Below, one piece after another: positions 12,026 to 20,766 of a stretch of 64,000 bases of DNA (position 1 is the first letter of the stretch; every line of letters starts with the position of its first letter). Origin of the DNA: Serratia sp. PL17 (GTDB lineage: Bacteria; Pseudomonadota; Gammaproteobacteria; Enterobacterales; Enterobacteriaceae). The DNA is taken from positions 496,001 to 560,000 of the forward strand of contig NZ_JAFIBY010000002.1 of NCBI RefSeq assembly GCF_017832355.1. Reading direction: 5' to 3'. The notes under the pieces were generated by a model that was given only the letters and a program-made list of their open reading frames with translations, did not search any database and had not been told where the DNA came from. A program made the position numbers and the translations under genes.

Positions 12026-12550
12026 TTACTTATCACGACTGGTCGCGTTGGCACTCTCTCCGGCCAACGACGCCAGTCGTTCCAATATCTTGCGCAGTTT
12101 TTCTGGGCTTCTGCTCGCCAATCCCCTTAATTCTTTAGCACTTTCCTGACTCAGATGACGCATCGGTGCGCTCGGCTGTGCATTTCCTGCATTTTTTGCG
12201 GTGCTCTGCGCAAGGTTGCTCCCTTTTGCCATCAAGGCCGGATTAATCCTGATGTCGATCGACGACAATGATGGTAGAATTTGCGCTCGTAGTGCAGATA
12301 ATAAAGCCGGTTGTTCGTAGCGTAGGCGCATCATCCAGCTGGCATTTGCCGTTTCTAGCACTAAAATACCCTGTCGGAAATTCGCGACGCGGCACCAAGG
12401 ATGCAGTTGAACCGGTAACAGACCTTTCACTGCACGGTTAAGCTTAAGCAGCGCCACTGCGCGTTGCTGGACGTTATGCAGCGGCCCTTTGTCTTCTGCA
12501 GACGCGTCGTCGAACAGGGAATCTAATAATTGTGGACGGCTATCGCGCAT
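12026..12550 (-). CDS. DUF721 / DciA-like protein
   Basis: This 174-residue protein is encoded on the strand opposite to the lpxC-secM-secA series. Its centre, from about NVQQRAVALLKLNRAVKGLLP through CRVANFRQGILVLET to MMRLRYEQPALLSALR, matches the DUF721 layout. DUF721 is the domain of DciA, the ancestral bacterial helicase operator that was replaced by DnaC in enterics. The C-terminal half is Ser/Ala-rich and probably disordered. The ATG at 12550 is chosen because GGAG lies at the right distance; the frame continues to 12691 but would overlap secM. Its start codon is only 26 bases from the secM start, divergently. The family is reasonably clear; the function here is not established. Confidence 0.8.
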   Translation of the reverse strand: MRDSRPQLLDSLFDDASAEDKGPLHNVQQRAVALLKLNRAVKGLLPVQLHPWCRVANFRQGILVLETANASWMMRLRYEQPALLSALRAQILPSLSSIDIRINPALMAKGSNLAQSTAKNAGNAQPSAPMRHLSQESAKELRGLASRSPEKLRKILERLASLAGESANATSRDK

Positions 12551-12576
12551 AATGGGCTCCGGCGGATAATAAACTC

Positions 12577-13110
12577 GTGATCGGTATTCTAAATCGTTGG
12601 CGACAATTTGGCAGACGTTATTTCTGGCCCCATCTCCTGTTAGGGATGGTTGCGGCCACGCTTGGCGTACCTTCAAATCTGTCCGGCGCACCTGATCAAG
12701 CCGCTCTGCCGAGCACCTCGTCCAGCCTGAACCGGCAAAATTCCGCCAGTAATGCCTTTAAGAGCCTGGCGTTACTGCAAGAAGCGCATCGCCGCCCGAC
12801 CTTCAGTGTCGATTACTGGCACCAGCATGCGCTTCGCACCGTCATTCGTCACCTTTCTTTTGCTCTTGCGCCGCAGGCCGTCTATGCGCGCGTGCAGGAA
12901 AACGAAGCGGAAGTGGCTGAACCCCCTTTGCAGGTAGCGCAACTGGCGCTGCTTTCTACGCTTAACGCGCTGCTGACGCATGAGCCGAAGCCGCCAACCA
13001 TCATTCGTGATACCCACCATGCCGTACTGCCTGCCTTTGCGCAGCATCAGACCGGGTTGTGGCTCGCACAGGTGCAGGGAATTCGCGCCGGGCCCGCTGC
13101 CCTAATCTGA
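12577..13110 (+). CDS. secM: SecM, secretion monitor with translation-arrest peptide
   Basis: SecM is an exported regulatory protein whose nascent chain stalls the ribosome and exposes the secA start region when export is slow. The 177-residue product starts with GTG and reads [20 protein letters not shown], very close to E. coli SecM. It has a long signal sequence, the conserved [20 protein letters not shown] core, and a C-terminal arrest motif [12 protein letters not shown]. The critical arginine and terminal proline are R170 and P173, with W162 present. Relative to the E. coli motif, the upstream Phe is His (H157) and the Ile after Trp is Leu. It lies immediately upstream of secA. Confidence 0.95.
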   Translation: MIGILNRWRQFGRRYFWPHLLLGMVAATLGVPSNLSGAPDQAALPSTSSSLNRQNSASNAFKSLALLQEAHRRPTFSVDYWHQHALRTVIRHLSFALAPQAVYARVQENEAEVAEPPLQVAQLALLSTLNALLTHEPKPPTIIRDTHHAVLPAFAQHQTGLWLAQVQGIRAGPAALI

Positions 13111-13136
13111 TTTTTTGCCCGCCGGGCGACAAAAAA
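13111..13136 (+). promoter_or_regulatory. Hairpin between secM stop and secA start
   Basis: A T6 run, CCC-GCC-GGG core and A6 run form an inverted repeat starting right after the secM stop codon. In E. coli a secondary structure here hides the secA ribosome-binding site until SecM stalls the ribosome. The base-pairing partner actually used here was not folded by computation, so the role is inferred from position. Confidence 0.45.
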
Positions 13137-13198
13137 CCTAAAAAATAACAGCAAATTGACTGCCTGTGTTGGCCGTCATGACAGAGATATCAAACATC

Positions 13199-15910
13199 AT
13201 GTTAGTGAAATTATTGACCAAAGTTTTTGGTAGCCGTAACGATCGTACGCTGCGCCGCATGCGCAAATCGGTTGAGCTGATCAACCAGATGGAACCGGAC
13301 ATGGAAAAACTGTCCGATGACGAACTGAAAGCCAAAACCAACGAGTTTCGTGCTCGCCTGGAAAAGGGCGAAGTGTTGGAAAACCTGCTGCCGGAAGCTT
13401 TCGCGGTCGTGCGTGAGGCCAGTAAGCGCGTATTCGGCATGCGTCACTTCGACGTACAGCTGTTGGGCGGTATGGTACTGAATGATCGCTGTATTGCAGA
13501 GATGCGTACTGGTGAAGGTAAAACTCTGACCGCAACCCTGCCGGCTTACCTGAACGCCTTGAGTGGCCGTGGTGTGCACGTGGTCACCGTGAACGACTAT
13601 CTGGCACAACGTGACGCCGAAAACAACCGTCCATTGTTCGAATTCCTCGGTCTGAGCATCGGCATTAACCTGCCAGGTATGCCAGCACCGGCTAAGCGTG
13701 AGGCCTATGCCGCAGACATTACCTACGGTACCAACAACGAATACGGTTTTGACTACCTGCGCGACAACATGGCATTCAGCCCTGAAGAACGCGTTCAGCG
13801 TAAGCTGCACTATGCGTTGGTGGATGAGGTTGACTCCATCCTGATCGATGAAGCGCGTACTCCTTTGATCATATCGGGTCCGGCTGAAGACAGCTCGGAG
13901 ATGTATATCAAGGTTAACAAACTGATTCCTAAACTGATTCGTCAGGAAAAAGAAGACTCAGATACCTTCCAGGGCGAAGGCCACTTCTCGGTTGACGAGA
14001 AAGCGCGTCAGGTACACCTGACCGAACGCGGTCTGATCCTGATCGAAGAAATGCTGATGGACGCCGGCATTATGGAGGAGGGGGAGTCACTGTACTCACC
14101 AACCAACATTATGCTGATGCACCACGTAACGGCTGCGTTACGCGCCCATGTACTGTTCACCCGTGACGTTGACTACATCGTAAAAGACGGTGAAGTCATC
14201 ATCGTTGATGAACACACCGGTCGTACTATGCACGGTCGTCGCTGGTCTGATGGTCTGCATCAGGCAGTTGAAGCCAAAGAAGGCGTGGAAATCCAGAACG
14301 AGAACCAAACGCTGGCATCGATCACCTTCCAGAACTACTTCCGCTTGTACGAGAAGCTGGCCGGGATGACCGGTACTGCCGATACCGAAGCCTTCGAATT
14401 CAGCTCTATCTATAAGCTCGATACCATTGTGGTGCCGACTAACCGCCCAATGTTGCGTAAAGATATGCCTGATTTGGTCTACATGACTGAACTGGAGAAG
14501 ATTGGCGCTATCATTGAAGACATTCGTGAGCGTACCGCCAACGGCCAACCAGTACTGGTTGGTACGATTTCAATCGAGAAATCTGAAGTGGTTTCGCGTG
14601 AACTCGAGAAGGCCGGTATTGCCCATAAGGTGTTGAACGCCAAGTTCCACGCCATGGAAGCGGATATTGTTGCGCAAGCCGGGCAGACGTCAGCGGTTAC
14701 TATCGCCACCAACATGGCGGGTCGTGGTACCGATATCGTCTTGGGCGGCAGCTGGCAAGCAGAGATTGCCCAGTTGGAAGATCCAACTGAAGAACAAATT
14801 GCTGCAATTAAAGAGGCCTGGAAAATTCGCCATGATGCCGTGTTAGCCGCAGGTGGCTTACACATTATTGGTACCGAGCGTCATGAATCTCGCCGTATCG
14901 ATAACCAGCTGCGTGGCCGTTCTGGTCGTCAGGGGGACGCCGGTTCATCCCGTTTCTACCTGTCGATGGAAGATGCTCTGATGCGCATTTTCGCCTCTGA
15001 TCGCGTTTCCAACATGATGCGCAAACTGGGCATGAAAGAAGGTGAGGCCATTGAGCACCCGTGGGTCACCAAAGCCATTGCCAACGCACAGCGCAAAGTG
15101 GAAAGCCGTAACTTTGATATCCGTAAACAGCTGCTTGAATACGATGATGTGGCCAACGATCAGCGCCGTGCTATCTACAGCCAGCGTAACGAGCTGCTGG
15201 ACGTGTCTGACGTTAGCGAAACCATCAGCAGCATTCGTGAAGATGTGTTCAAAACCACTATCGACGCTTACATTCAGCCAGAGTCACTGGAAGAAGAGTG
15301 GGATGTTCAGGGGCTGACCGAACGCCTGAAGAACGACTTCGATCTGGATATGCCAATTGCAGAATGGTTGGATAAAGAGCCAGAGCTACACGAAGAAACG
15401 CTGCGTGAGCGTATTCTGGAAACAGCCAAAGAAGAGTACAAACGTAAAGAAGAAGTTGTTGGCGCCGAGATGATGCGCAACTTCGAAAAAGGCGTGATGC
15501 TGCAAACGCTGGACTCACTGTGGAAAGAGCATCTTGCGGCCATGGACTACTTGCGCCAGGGTATCCACCTGCGTGGTTATGCGCAAAAAGATCCTAAGCA
15601 GGAATACAAACGTGAGTCTTTCAACATGTTTGCGACCATGCTTGAGTCACTGAAACATGAAGTGATCAGCGTGCTGAGCAAAGTGCAGGTGCGGATGCCG
15701 GAAGAGGTTGAAGCACTGGAACAGCAACGCCGCGAAGAAGCTGAGCGCCTGGCTAAACAGCAACAGTTGAGCCATTACGAAGAAAACGCGCTTGTTACCG
15801 AAGATCCTGATGCACCAGCGAGCGCAGAACGCAAAGTTGGCCGTAACGATCCTTGCCCTTGCGGTTCCGGTAAAAAATACAAGCAGTGCCACGGCCGTCT
15901 GCAGAAGTAA
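13199..15910 (+). CDS. secA: Preprotein translocase motor ATPase SecA
   Basis: SecA is the peripheral ATPase that drives preproteins through SecYEG. With the ATG at 13199 the product is 903 residues and starts [19 protein letters not shown] like E. coli SecA. Domains in order are NBD1 with Walker [10 protein letters not shown] (about residue 102) and DEVD, the preprotein-binding domain, NBD2 with [10 protein letters not shown] and RGRSGRQGD, the helical scaffold/wing, and a C-terminal zinc-binding tail [14 protein letters not shown] that contacts SecB. Eleven extra codons upstream (from 13166) have no support. Expression is expected to be coupled to SecM arrest. Confidence 0.99.
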   Translation: MLVKLLTKVFGSRNDRTLRRMRKSVELINQMEPDMEKLSDDELKAKTNEFRARLEKGEVLENLLPEAFAVVREASKRVFGMRHFDVQLLGGMVLNDRCIAEMRTGEGKTLTATLPAYLNALSGRGVHVVTVNDYLAQRDAENNRPLFEFLGLSIGINLPGMPAPAKREAYAADITYGTNNEYGFDYLRDNMAFSPEERVQRKLHYALVDEVDSILIDEARTPLIISGPAEDSSEMYIKVNKLIPKLIRQEKEDSDTFQGEGHFSVDEKARQVHLTERGLILIEEMLMDAGIMEEGESLYSPTNIMLMHHVTAALRAHVLFTRDVDYIVKDGEVIIVDEHTGRTMHGRRWSDGLHQAVEAKEGVEIQNENQTLASITFQNYFRLYEKLAGMTGTADTEAFEFSSIYKLDTIVVPTNRPMLRKDMPDLVYMTELEKIGAIIEDIRERTANGQPVLVGTISIEKSEVVSRELEKAGIAHKVLNAKFHAMEADIVAQAGQTSAVTIATNMAGRGTDIVLGGSWQAEIAQLEDPTEEQIAAIKEAWKIRHDAVLAAGGLHIIGTERHESRRIDNQLRGRSGRQGDAGSSRFYLSMEDALMRIFASDRVSNMMRKLGMKEGEAIEHPWVTKAIANAQRKVESRNFDIRKQLLEYDDVANDQRRAIYSQRNELLDVSDVSETISSIREDVFKTTIDAYIQPESLEEEWDVQGLTERLKNDFDLDMPIAEWLDKEPELHEETLRERILETAKEEYKRKEEVVGAEMMRNFEKGVMLQTLDSLWKEHLAAMDYLRQGIHLRGYAQKDPKQEYKRESFNMFATMLESLKHEVISVLSKVQVRMPEEVEALEQQRREEAERLAKQQQLSHYEENALVTEDPDAPASAERKVGRNDPCPCGSGKKYKQCHGRLQK

Positions 15911-15937
15911 ATCCGGCGGTGTGTAACCAATAAAACC

Positions 15938-15969
15938 CAGGGGTTCAGCATGCTGAACCCCTGTTTTTT
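15938..15969 (+). terminator. Rho-independent terminator after secA
   Basis: A perfect 26-base palindrome (15938-15963, half-site CAGGGGTTCAGCA) is followed by T6. It lies 27 bases after the secA stop and ahead of mutT, so it should terminate or attenuate secA transcription before mutT. Confidence 0.85.
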
Positions 15970-16014
15970 GGGGCGAACTGCGGCCCTAATGAATGAATCA
16001 ATCAGGAGAATGCG

Positions 16015-16419
16015 ATGAAACACCTGAACATTGCTGTCGGCATCATTCGTAACGCCCAGCAGGAAATCTTTATTACCCGGCGAGCGGCCGATTCACATAT
16101 GGCCGGTTTTTGGGAGTTTCCAGGCGGTAAGATTGAGCAGGGTGAGACGGCGGAACAGGCGCTTAAGCGTGAGCTGCTGGAGGAGACCGGCATTGAGGCC
16201 GAACGTGCAGAGCTGCTGGAAGTCCTTGAGCACCGCTTTAGCGATCGTATCGTGACGTTGAATTTTTATTTGGTGGGGAGCTGGGCGGGCGAGCCGTTTG
16301 GCCGTGAAGGGCAGCCAATGCGCTGGGTGAAGCAGGCTGATTTACGGGAGGAAGACTTCCCAGAAGCCAATGTCAGTATTATTAAACTGCTGGTGGCGCA
16401 GGCTAACGCTGCGCAGTAA
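16015..16419 (+). CDS. mutT: 8-oxo-dGTP diphosphatase MutT
   Basis: MutT hydrolyses 8-oxo-dGTP and so prevents A-to-C transversions. The 134-residue product carries the complete Nudix box, starting GGKIEQGE and continuing through RELLEETGIE (roughly residues 37-59), with all the metal-binding glutamates. It begins MKHLNIAVGIIRN. It follows secA as in E. coli, here behind a strong terminator, so it probably also has its own promoter. It is convergent with yacG. Confidence 0.97.
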   Translation: MKHLNIAVGIIRNAQQEIFITRRAADSHMAGFWEFPGGKIEQGETAEQALKRELLEETGIEAERAELLEVLEHRFSDRIVTLNFYLVGSWAGEPFGREGQPMRWVKQADLREEDFPEANVSIIKLLVAQANAAQ

Positions 16420-16423
16420 AGCA

Positions 16424-16449
16424 GCCGGCCTGGTAAATGCCAGGCCGGT
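16424..16449. terminator. Hairpin between convergent mutT and yacG
   Basis: CCGGCCTGG (16425-16433) and CCAGGCCGG (16440-16448) form a perfect 9-bp stem with a 6-base loop just past the mutT stop and shortly after the yacG stop on the other strand. No clear T-run follows on either strand, so intrinsic termination is plausible but not certain. Confidence 0.45.
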
Positions 16450-16460
16450 AAGCACGACGA

Positions 16461-16652
16461 TCAGCGATCGTCTGCCTCGCTCCAGTCTTCGCTTTCTGAC
16501 AAATCACTGCTGCTGGGAATGCGTTTTTCTTCATCAGCCCATTCGCCCAGATCAATCAGCTGACAGCGTTTGCTGCAAAATGGGCGGAATGGGCTGACTT
16601 CACCCCAAACCACGCCTTTGCCACAGGTTGGGCATTTCACTACGGTCGTCAT
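16461..16652 (-). CDS. yacG: DNA gyrase inhibitor YacG (zinc-binding)
   Basis: This 63-residue protein has the YacG zinc ribbon [11 protein letters not shown]...FCSKRC, with four cysteines at about residues 7, 10, 26 and 30, followed by the conserved [16 protein letters not shown] and an acidic tail. E. coli YacG binds GyrB and inhibits gyrase. It is the last gene of a coaE-zapD-yacG reverse operon, the normal enterobacterial arrangement. Confidence 0.95.
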   Translation of the reverse strand: MTTVVKCPTCGKGVVWGEVSPFRPFCSKRCQLIDLGEWADEEKRIPSSSDLSESEDWSEADDR

Positions 16653-16702
16653 ATCAGTTCCTTACACCCTTCCAACGTATGAAAGGTTTTTATTTCATTG
16701 GA

Positions 16703-17455
16703 TTAACAACAGGCCAACTCAAAGGTTAATCGCTCCGGCACTGTGCCAAACTCACTGTCCAGCGGCAGAAAGCGGATCGCATAGCGCGTCTTGTGGCCAG
16801 AAATCTGTGGGTAAAGCTGGTGGGCCAGGTTGATGCGCAAGCGCAACAGATCGGCCCCTTCAGCGTTATCCTGGAAGAAGCCATTCAGGCTGATTTGATT
16901 GCGAAATGACCCGGATTGGCGAATAAGATCCAGCACCATGGTCAGTGCCTGGTTCAGCGGTTCGAGCGTTTGCAGCCACTGACTCACGTCGTCATTCCGT
17001 TCCTGCTGAGGCGCATGCATCCACATGTGCAACGTTGGTAAGTCAAAACTGCAACAACCGCCAGGGATGCTTAGACGTTGACGCACGAGACTAATCAGCC
17101 GGTCTTCACGCAGCGATTGTCCGAGGCGCGGGGCGGACATCAGGGCGGCGGCACAGTGTTTTAACTGGTTGCGCAACTGATCCACCAGCGACATATCAAC
17201 GCCCGGCACATCGGACCATGCCAGCAGTTTTTGCTGCTGACGTTCCAGCTCTTTCAGTAACTCAGTGCGTACTTCGCCACGTTCCAGTACGTCCAGCAGA
17301 TCGGCAATGGTACGGAAGAACGTCAAGGCGATGGCTGTTTCACTCAATGCGCGCTGGCCGTGCAACTGTTGCAGTAAAAACTCCATACGCAACCAGGTGC
17401 GCATTTTTTCATTCAACGGGTGTTCAAAAAGAACGCTTGGGGAAACATCACTCAT
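16703..17455 (-). CDS. zapD: Z-ring associated protein ZapD
   Basis: ZapD (formerly YacF) is a cytoplasmic dimer that bundles FtsZ filaments by binding the FtsZ C-terminal tail. The 250-residue, mostly helical product starts [19 protein letters not shown] and contains [14 protein letters not shown] in the beta-rich domain, as in the E. coli protein (247 residues from memory). It starts 5 bases after the coaE stop and lies upstream of yacG in the same operon. Confidence 0.95.
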   Translation of the reverse strand: MSDVSPSVLFEHPLNEKMRTWLRMEFLLQQLHGQRALSETAIALTFFRTIADLLDVLERGEVRTELLKELERQQQKLLAWSDVPGVDMSLVDQLRNQLKHCAAALMSAPRLGQSLREDRLISLVRQRLSIPGGCCSFDLPTLHMWMHAPQQERNDDVSQWLQTLEPLNQALTMVLDLIRQSGSFRNQISLNGFFQDNAEGADLLRLRINLAHQLYPQISGHKTRYAIRFLPLDSEFGTVPERLTFELACC

Positions 17456-17460
17456 TCAGT

Positions 17461-18075
17461 TTAATCCTGTCGGGTCGCTGATGCCGCCAGCTCAAGGTAA
17501 CGGCGATGCAGTGCGGCAACTAATGGCTCTATCCCCTGAGCAGCGCCGCTATTATCAATTATGTCATCAGCAGCGGCCAGACGCTGTTCACGCGTGACCT
17601 GTGCGGACAGTATGTTCTGCGCCTGCTGACGGCTGATACCGTCGCGGGCAATGGTTCTGGCCAACTGAGTTTCACTGTCAACGTCGACCACCAACACGCG
17701 GTCAGCACGCGCCTGCAGGTTATTCTCCACCAGCAGTGGTACGACCCAAAGTGCATAGGGGCTAGTGACTTGCGCCAATTGGCGTTGGGTTTCCTGATGA
17801 ATCAGCGGGTGCAGCAGTTGGTTTAGCCAGCGTTTTTCATCAGGGTTACTGAAGATACGCTGACGCAGTGCAGCACGGTTAAGTGTGCCGTCAGGCTGCA
17901 ACATTTCATTACCAAAACGATCGGCGATGGTTGCCAGAGCCGGGGTGCCTGGCTCAACAACTTGCCGCGCAATGACGTCAGCGTCGACCACCGTCACGCC
18001 GTGGCGTGCAAAGGCATCCGCTACGGTTGATTTACCGCTGCCGATACCTCCTGTCAACGCAACAATGTAGGCCAT
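17461..18075 (-). CDS. coaE: Dephospho-CoA kinase CoaE
   Basis: CoaE performs the last step of coenzyme A synthesis, phosphorylating the 3'-hydroxyl of dephospho-CoA. The 204-residue product begins [20 protein letters not shown], giving a textbook P-loop at residues 9-16. It also has the [13 protein letters not shown] substrate segment and the lid region that follows. It heads the coaE-zapD-yacG reverse operon. In E. coli guaC lies upstream and divergent, as here. Confidence 0.97.
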   Translation of the reverse strand: MAYIVALTGGIGSGKSTVADAFARHGVTVVDADVIARQVVEPGTPALATIADRFGNEMLQPDGTLNRAALRQRIFSNPDEKRWLNQLLHPLIHQETQRQLAQVTSPYALWVVPLLVENNLQARADRVLVVDVDSETQLARTIARDGISRQQAQNILSAQVTREQRLAAADDIIDNSGAAQGIEPLVAALHRRYLELAASATRQD

Positions 18076-18454
18076 GGTAGGAAATGCACCTGGTATTCAT
18101 AAAAAAATAATAGACGAATCATAAAGCGATCGCGCAGAAGTGCAAGTCAGCAGGTGGCGCTTGTCTGGTCGCTAGCGTTGTACGTTGATAAAAACCGCAG
18201 CCAGAAAGGAAAAATGAGCGGGAGCTCACATTGCGGTTTCGCAGGTAAATTTGTCGGATTGTAGCGTAAATAATCGAGAATTCGCAGTCTTGTCCGGGGA
18301 TTATTAGCGCGTATGATAGCGTCACTGGAACTGGCATTAATCTATACCCGCCATTCTTCAAGTTACAGCGTTGCTGGCTGAAACTTCAACTTTATAGGGT
18401 ATAGGTTCGAATACTCTCTGCGATCCGTCGCCATAAACCAGGAAATCATTAGTC
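18076..18454. other. Divergent coaE-guaC intergenic region (379 bp)
   Basis: No credible gene is seen. An open frame at 18119-18361 on the reverse strand has no homology I recognise and no good start context. The region must hold the divergent promoters of coaE and guaC. It also contains a short TATACCC...GGGTATA repeat at 18343-18403. Confidence 0.6.
18343..18403. repeat. Short copy of the TATACCC/GGGTATA intergenic repeat (guaC leader)
   Basis: The 61-bp element begins TATACCCGCCATTCTTCAAG and ends CTTTATAGGGTATA. It resembles the reverse complement of the copy at 59530-59611, with the central part deleted. It ends 52 bases upstream of the guaC start codon. Confidence 0.65.
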
Positions 18455-19498
18455 ATGCGTATTGAAGAAGATTTGAAGTTAGGCTTTAAAGATGTGCTGA
18501 TCCGTCCTAAACGTTCTACGCTGAAAAGCCGTTCAGAGGTTGAGCTGGAACGTCAGTTTACCTTCAAACATTCTGGCTTGAGCTGGTCCGGTGTGCCAAT
18601 TATTGCCGCCAACATGGACTCAGTCGGCACCTTCAGCATGGCAGAGGCCCTGGCTTCCTTCGACGTTCTCACTGCCGTACACAAACACTACACCGTTGAG
18701 CAATGGGCCGCTTTTGTGCAACGCGTCCCGGCCTCAGTGCTGCGCCACGTTATGGTTTCAACCGGTACCTCCGACGCCGATTTTGTGAAGATGCAGCAGA
18801 TTTTGGCTCTGTCTCCGGGGCTGAAGTTTATCTGTATCGACGTGGCTAATGGTTACTCAGAGCATTTTGTCGCTTTCTTACAGAAAGCGCGTGAGGCCTG
18901 TCCAAAACATGTGATTTGTGCCGGTAACGTCGTCACTGGCGAAATGGTTGAAGAACTGATCCTGTCCGGTGCTGATATCGTTAAAGTCGGTATTGGCCCG
19001 GGCTCAGTTTGCACCACCCGAGTGAAAACGGGCGTTGGCTATCCGCAACTGTCTGCAGTGATCGAGTGCGCCGATGCGGCACATGGCCTTGGTGGCCAGA
19101 TTGTCAGCGACGGTGGTTGTTCCGTGCCGGGTGATGTCGCGAAAGCCTTTGGTGGCGGTGCGGACTTTGTCATGTTAGGCGGCATGTTGGCCGGCCACGA
19201 CGAGTGCGAAGGGACCGTTGTGGAAGAGAACGGTGAGAAATTCATGCTGTTCTACGGCATGAGCTCCGAGTCAGCCATGAAACGCCATGTTGGTGGCGTT
19301 GCTGAGTACCGGGCAGCAGAAGGCAAAACCGTTAAGCTGCCTTTGCGCGGTGAGGTTGAGTTTACCGTTCGTGACATCTTGGGCGGCCTGCGTTCTGCCT
19401 GTACGTATGTCGGTGCAGAACGTCTGAAAGAGCTGACCAAACGTACCACCTTCATCCGCGTAGCGGAGCAGGAAAACCGCGTTTTCGGCAGCAAGTAA
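18455..19498 (+). CDS. guaC: GMP reductase GuaC
   Basis: GuaC converts GMP to IMP with NADPH, allowing guanine nucleotides to be recycled to adenine nucleotides. The 347-residue product starts [20 protein letters not shown]. It contains the IMPDH/GMPR catalytic loop GPGSVCTTR with the active-site cysteine (about residue 186), and the phosphate-binding [15 protein letters not shown]. It lacks the CBS domains of IMP dehydrogenase. An AGGAAA ribosome-binding site precedes the ATG. Confidence 0.97.
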   Translation: MRIEEDLKLGFKDVLIRPKRSTLKSRSEVELERQFTFKHSGLSWSGVPIIAANMDSVGTFSMAEALASFDVLTAVHKHYTVEQWAAFVQRVPASVLRHVMVSTGTSDADFVKMQQILALSPGLKFICIDVANGYSEHFVAFLQKAREACPKHVICAGNVVTGEMVEELILSGADIVKVGIGPGSVCTTRVKTGVGYPQLSAVIECADAAHGLGGQIVSDGGCSVPGDVAKAFGGGADFVMLGGMLAGHDECEGTVVEENGEKFMLFYGMSSESAMKRHVGGVAEYRAAEGKTVKLPLRGEVEFTVRDILGGLRSACTYVGAERLKELTKRTTFIRVAEQENRVFGSK

Positions 19499-19526
19499 TC
19501 TGGCTTGCTTGCACGTAGCTAAATTG

Positions 19527-19551
19527 TGGGTGCAGTGTTTTGCTGCGCCCA
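19527..19551. terminator. Hairpin between convergent guaC and hofC
   Basis: TGGGTGCAG (19527-19535) pairs with CTGCGCCCA (19543-19551), with one wobble pair and a 7-base loop. It sits between two convergent genes. No T-run is obvious, so terminator function is tentative. Confidence 0.35.
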
Positions 19552-19566
19552 TGTTCGTCTTCAGGT

Positions 19567-20766
19567 TCATCCCAACACATTCCCCAACTGAAATATCGGC
19601 AGGTACATTGCGATCACCAGTGTGCCTACGATCCCACCGACCACCAGCATCAATATGGGTTCCAGCGTTTGCGCCAGGGTGTCGGCCCGCTCAAAGGTTT
19701 GCTGCTCATGCCACAGAGCAAGTTTGCCCAGCAGCGTATCTAACGATCCCGACTCTTCGCCAACCCGTACCAACTGCTGACACAGCGAAGGGAAAAGCGT
19801 TTGTTGCTTCAACGCGCTGTGGAAAGTGTGCCCTTGCGCAATCTGTTGCTGCACCTTCTCAATTGCCTGACGGTAAAACAGGTTATCTATCGACAGTGCG
19901 GCTGCGTTCAAGCCTTCAATCAGCGTTAACCCGGCTTGCTGGGTCATCGCCAGAATGCGGAATATTTGGCTTAGACAGCCGCCTTTGATCAAAGGCGCAA
20001 TCAGCGGCAGGCGGAGTAGCGCTGCCTGTTCACGCCTGCGCCATCGTGGTTGCGGGTGCAGACGGTGAAAATAAGCCATCGTCATGCAGAACAGTACGAG
20101 GGCTAGCCAGGGGCCGCTCTGGATCAACAGGGCGGAAAGATTCAGCAGTCCTTGAGTAAACCACGGCAGTGGCGCATTGAATGACTGGTAGACACCGGCA
20201 AACTCCGGCAACACCATGACCAGCATTAGCATGCTCACCAGTAGCGCTACAGCGCAGATAAACAAGGGATAACGCAGTGCCTTAACCACTTTCTTCTGCA
20301 GCTTTTGATGGGCTTCCTGCTGTTGGGCCAGCTGTAGGCAGCATTCATCCAGGTGGCCGGTGAGCTCCCCAATGGCGATCAACTGGCGGTAGATCAAAGG
20401 GAATATGGCCGTTTGTCCGGCGATGGCTTCCGAAAACGGCTGGCCTTGCTGCACCAATTCGCTGAGCTCCCGTAGCAAACAGCGCCAGGCGGCGGAAGGG
20501 TGTTCTGCTGCCAGGAGTTGTAATCCGCTAACCAGCGGTAGCCCGGCCTGCAACAAAGTGGCAAGCTGACGAGTGAATTGGATCAGGGGGTCTCCGCGCC
20601 ACTGGCTGGGGGGAATGCGTTTACCACTGTCAATTTTGTAGGGCTGTAGCCCTTGTTCGATAAGCCACAGGCTGACCCTGTTCTTTTCGGGGCTCATCAA
20701 TTCCCCTTGGTGCAGTTGCCCTTGGGAGTCAATCGCCTGCCAGAGGAAAAGACGTAAGTTTTTCAC
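19567..20766 (-). CDS. hofC: Type IV pilus / type II secretion inner-membrane platform protein HofC
   Basis: HofC is a GspF/PilC-family polytopic inner-membrane platform protein. The 399-residue product has two tandem T2SF domains, each with FXRQLATLLQAGLPL-like motifs (here FTRQLATLLQAGLPLVSGLQ and LAMTQQAGLTLIEGL), and three hydrophobic segments. Translation starts with GTG, overlapping the hofB TGA by four bases (GTGA), so it is translationally coupled. It is the last gene of ppdD-hofB-hofC. In E. coli these genes are poorly expressed, but they are intact here. Confidence 0.93.
   Translation of the reverse strand: MKNLRLFLWQAIDSQGQLHQGELMSPEKNRVSLWLIEQGLQPYKIDSGKRIPPSQWRGDPLIQFTRQLATLLQAGLPLVSGLQLLAAEHPSAAWRCLLRELSELVQQGQPFSEAIAGQTAIFPLIYRQLIAIGELTGHLDECCLQLAQQQEAHQKLQKKVVKALRYPLFICAVALLVSMLMLVMVLPEFAGVYQSFNAPLPWFTQGLLNLSALLIQSGPWLALVLFCMTMAYFHRLHPQPRWRRREQAALLRLPLIAPLIKGGCLSQIFRILAMTQQAGLTLIEGLNAAALSIDNLFYRQAIEKVQQQIAQGHTFHSALKQQTLFPSLCQQLVRVGEESGSLDTLLGKLALWHEQQTFERADTLAQTLEPILMLVVGGIVGTLVIAMYLPIFQLGNVLG

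Noticed and set aside
18119-18361. 80-codon reverse open frame upstream of guaC
   Set aside because: No homology, signal or start context; it overlaps an intergenic repeat.
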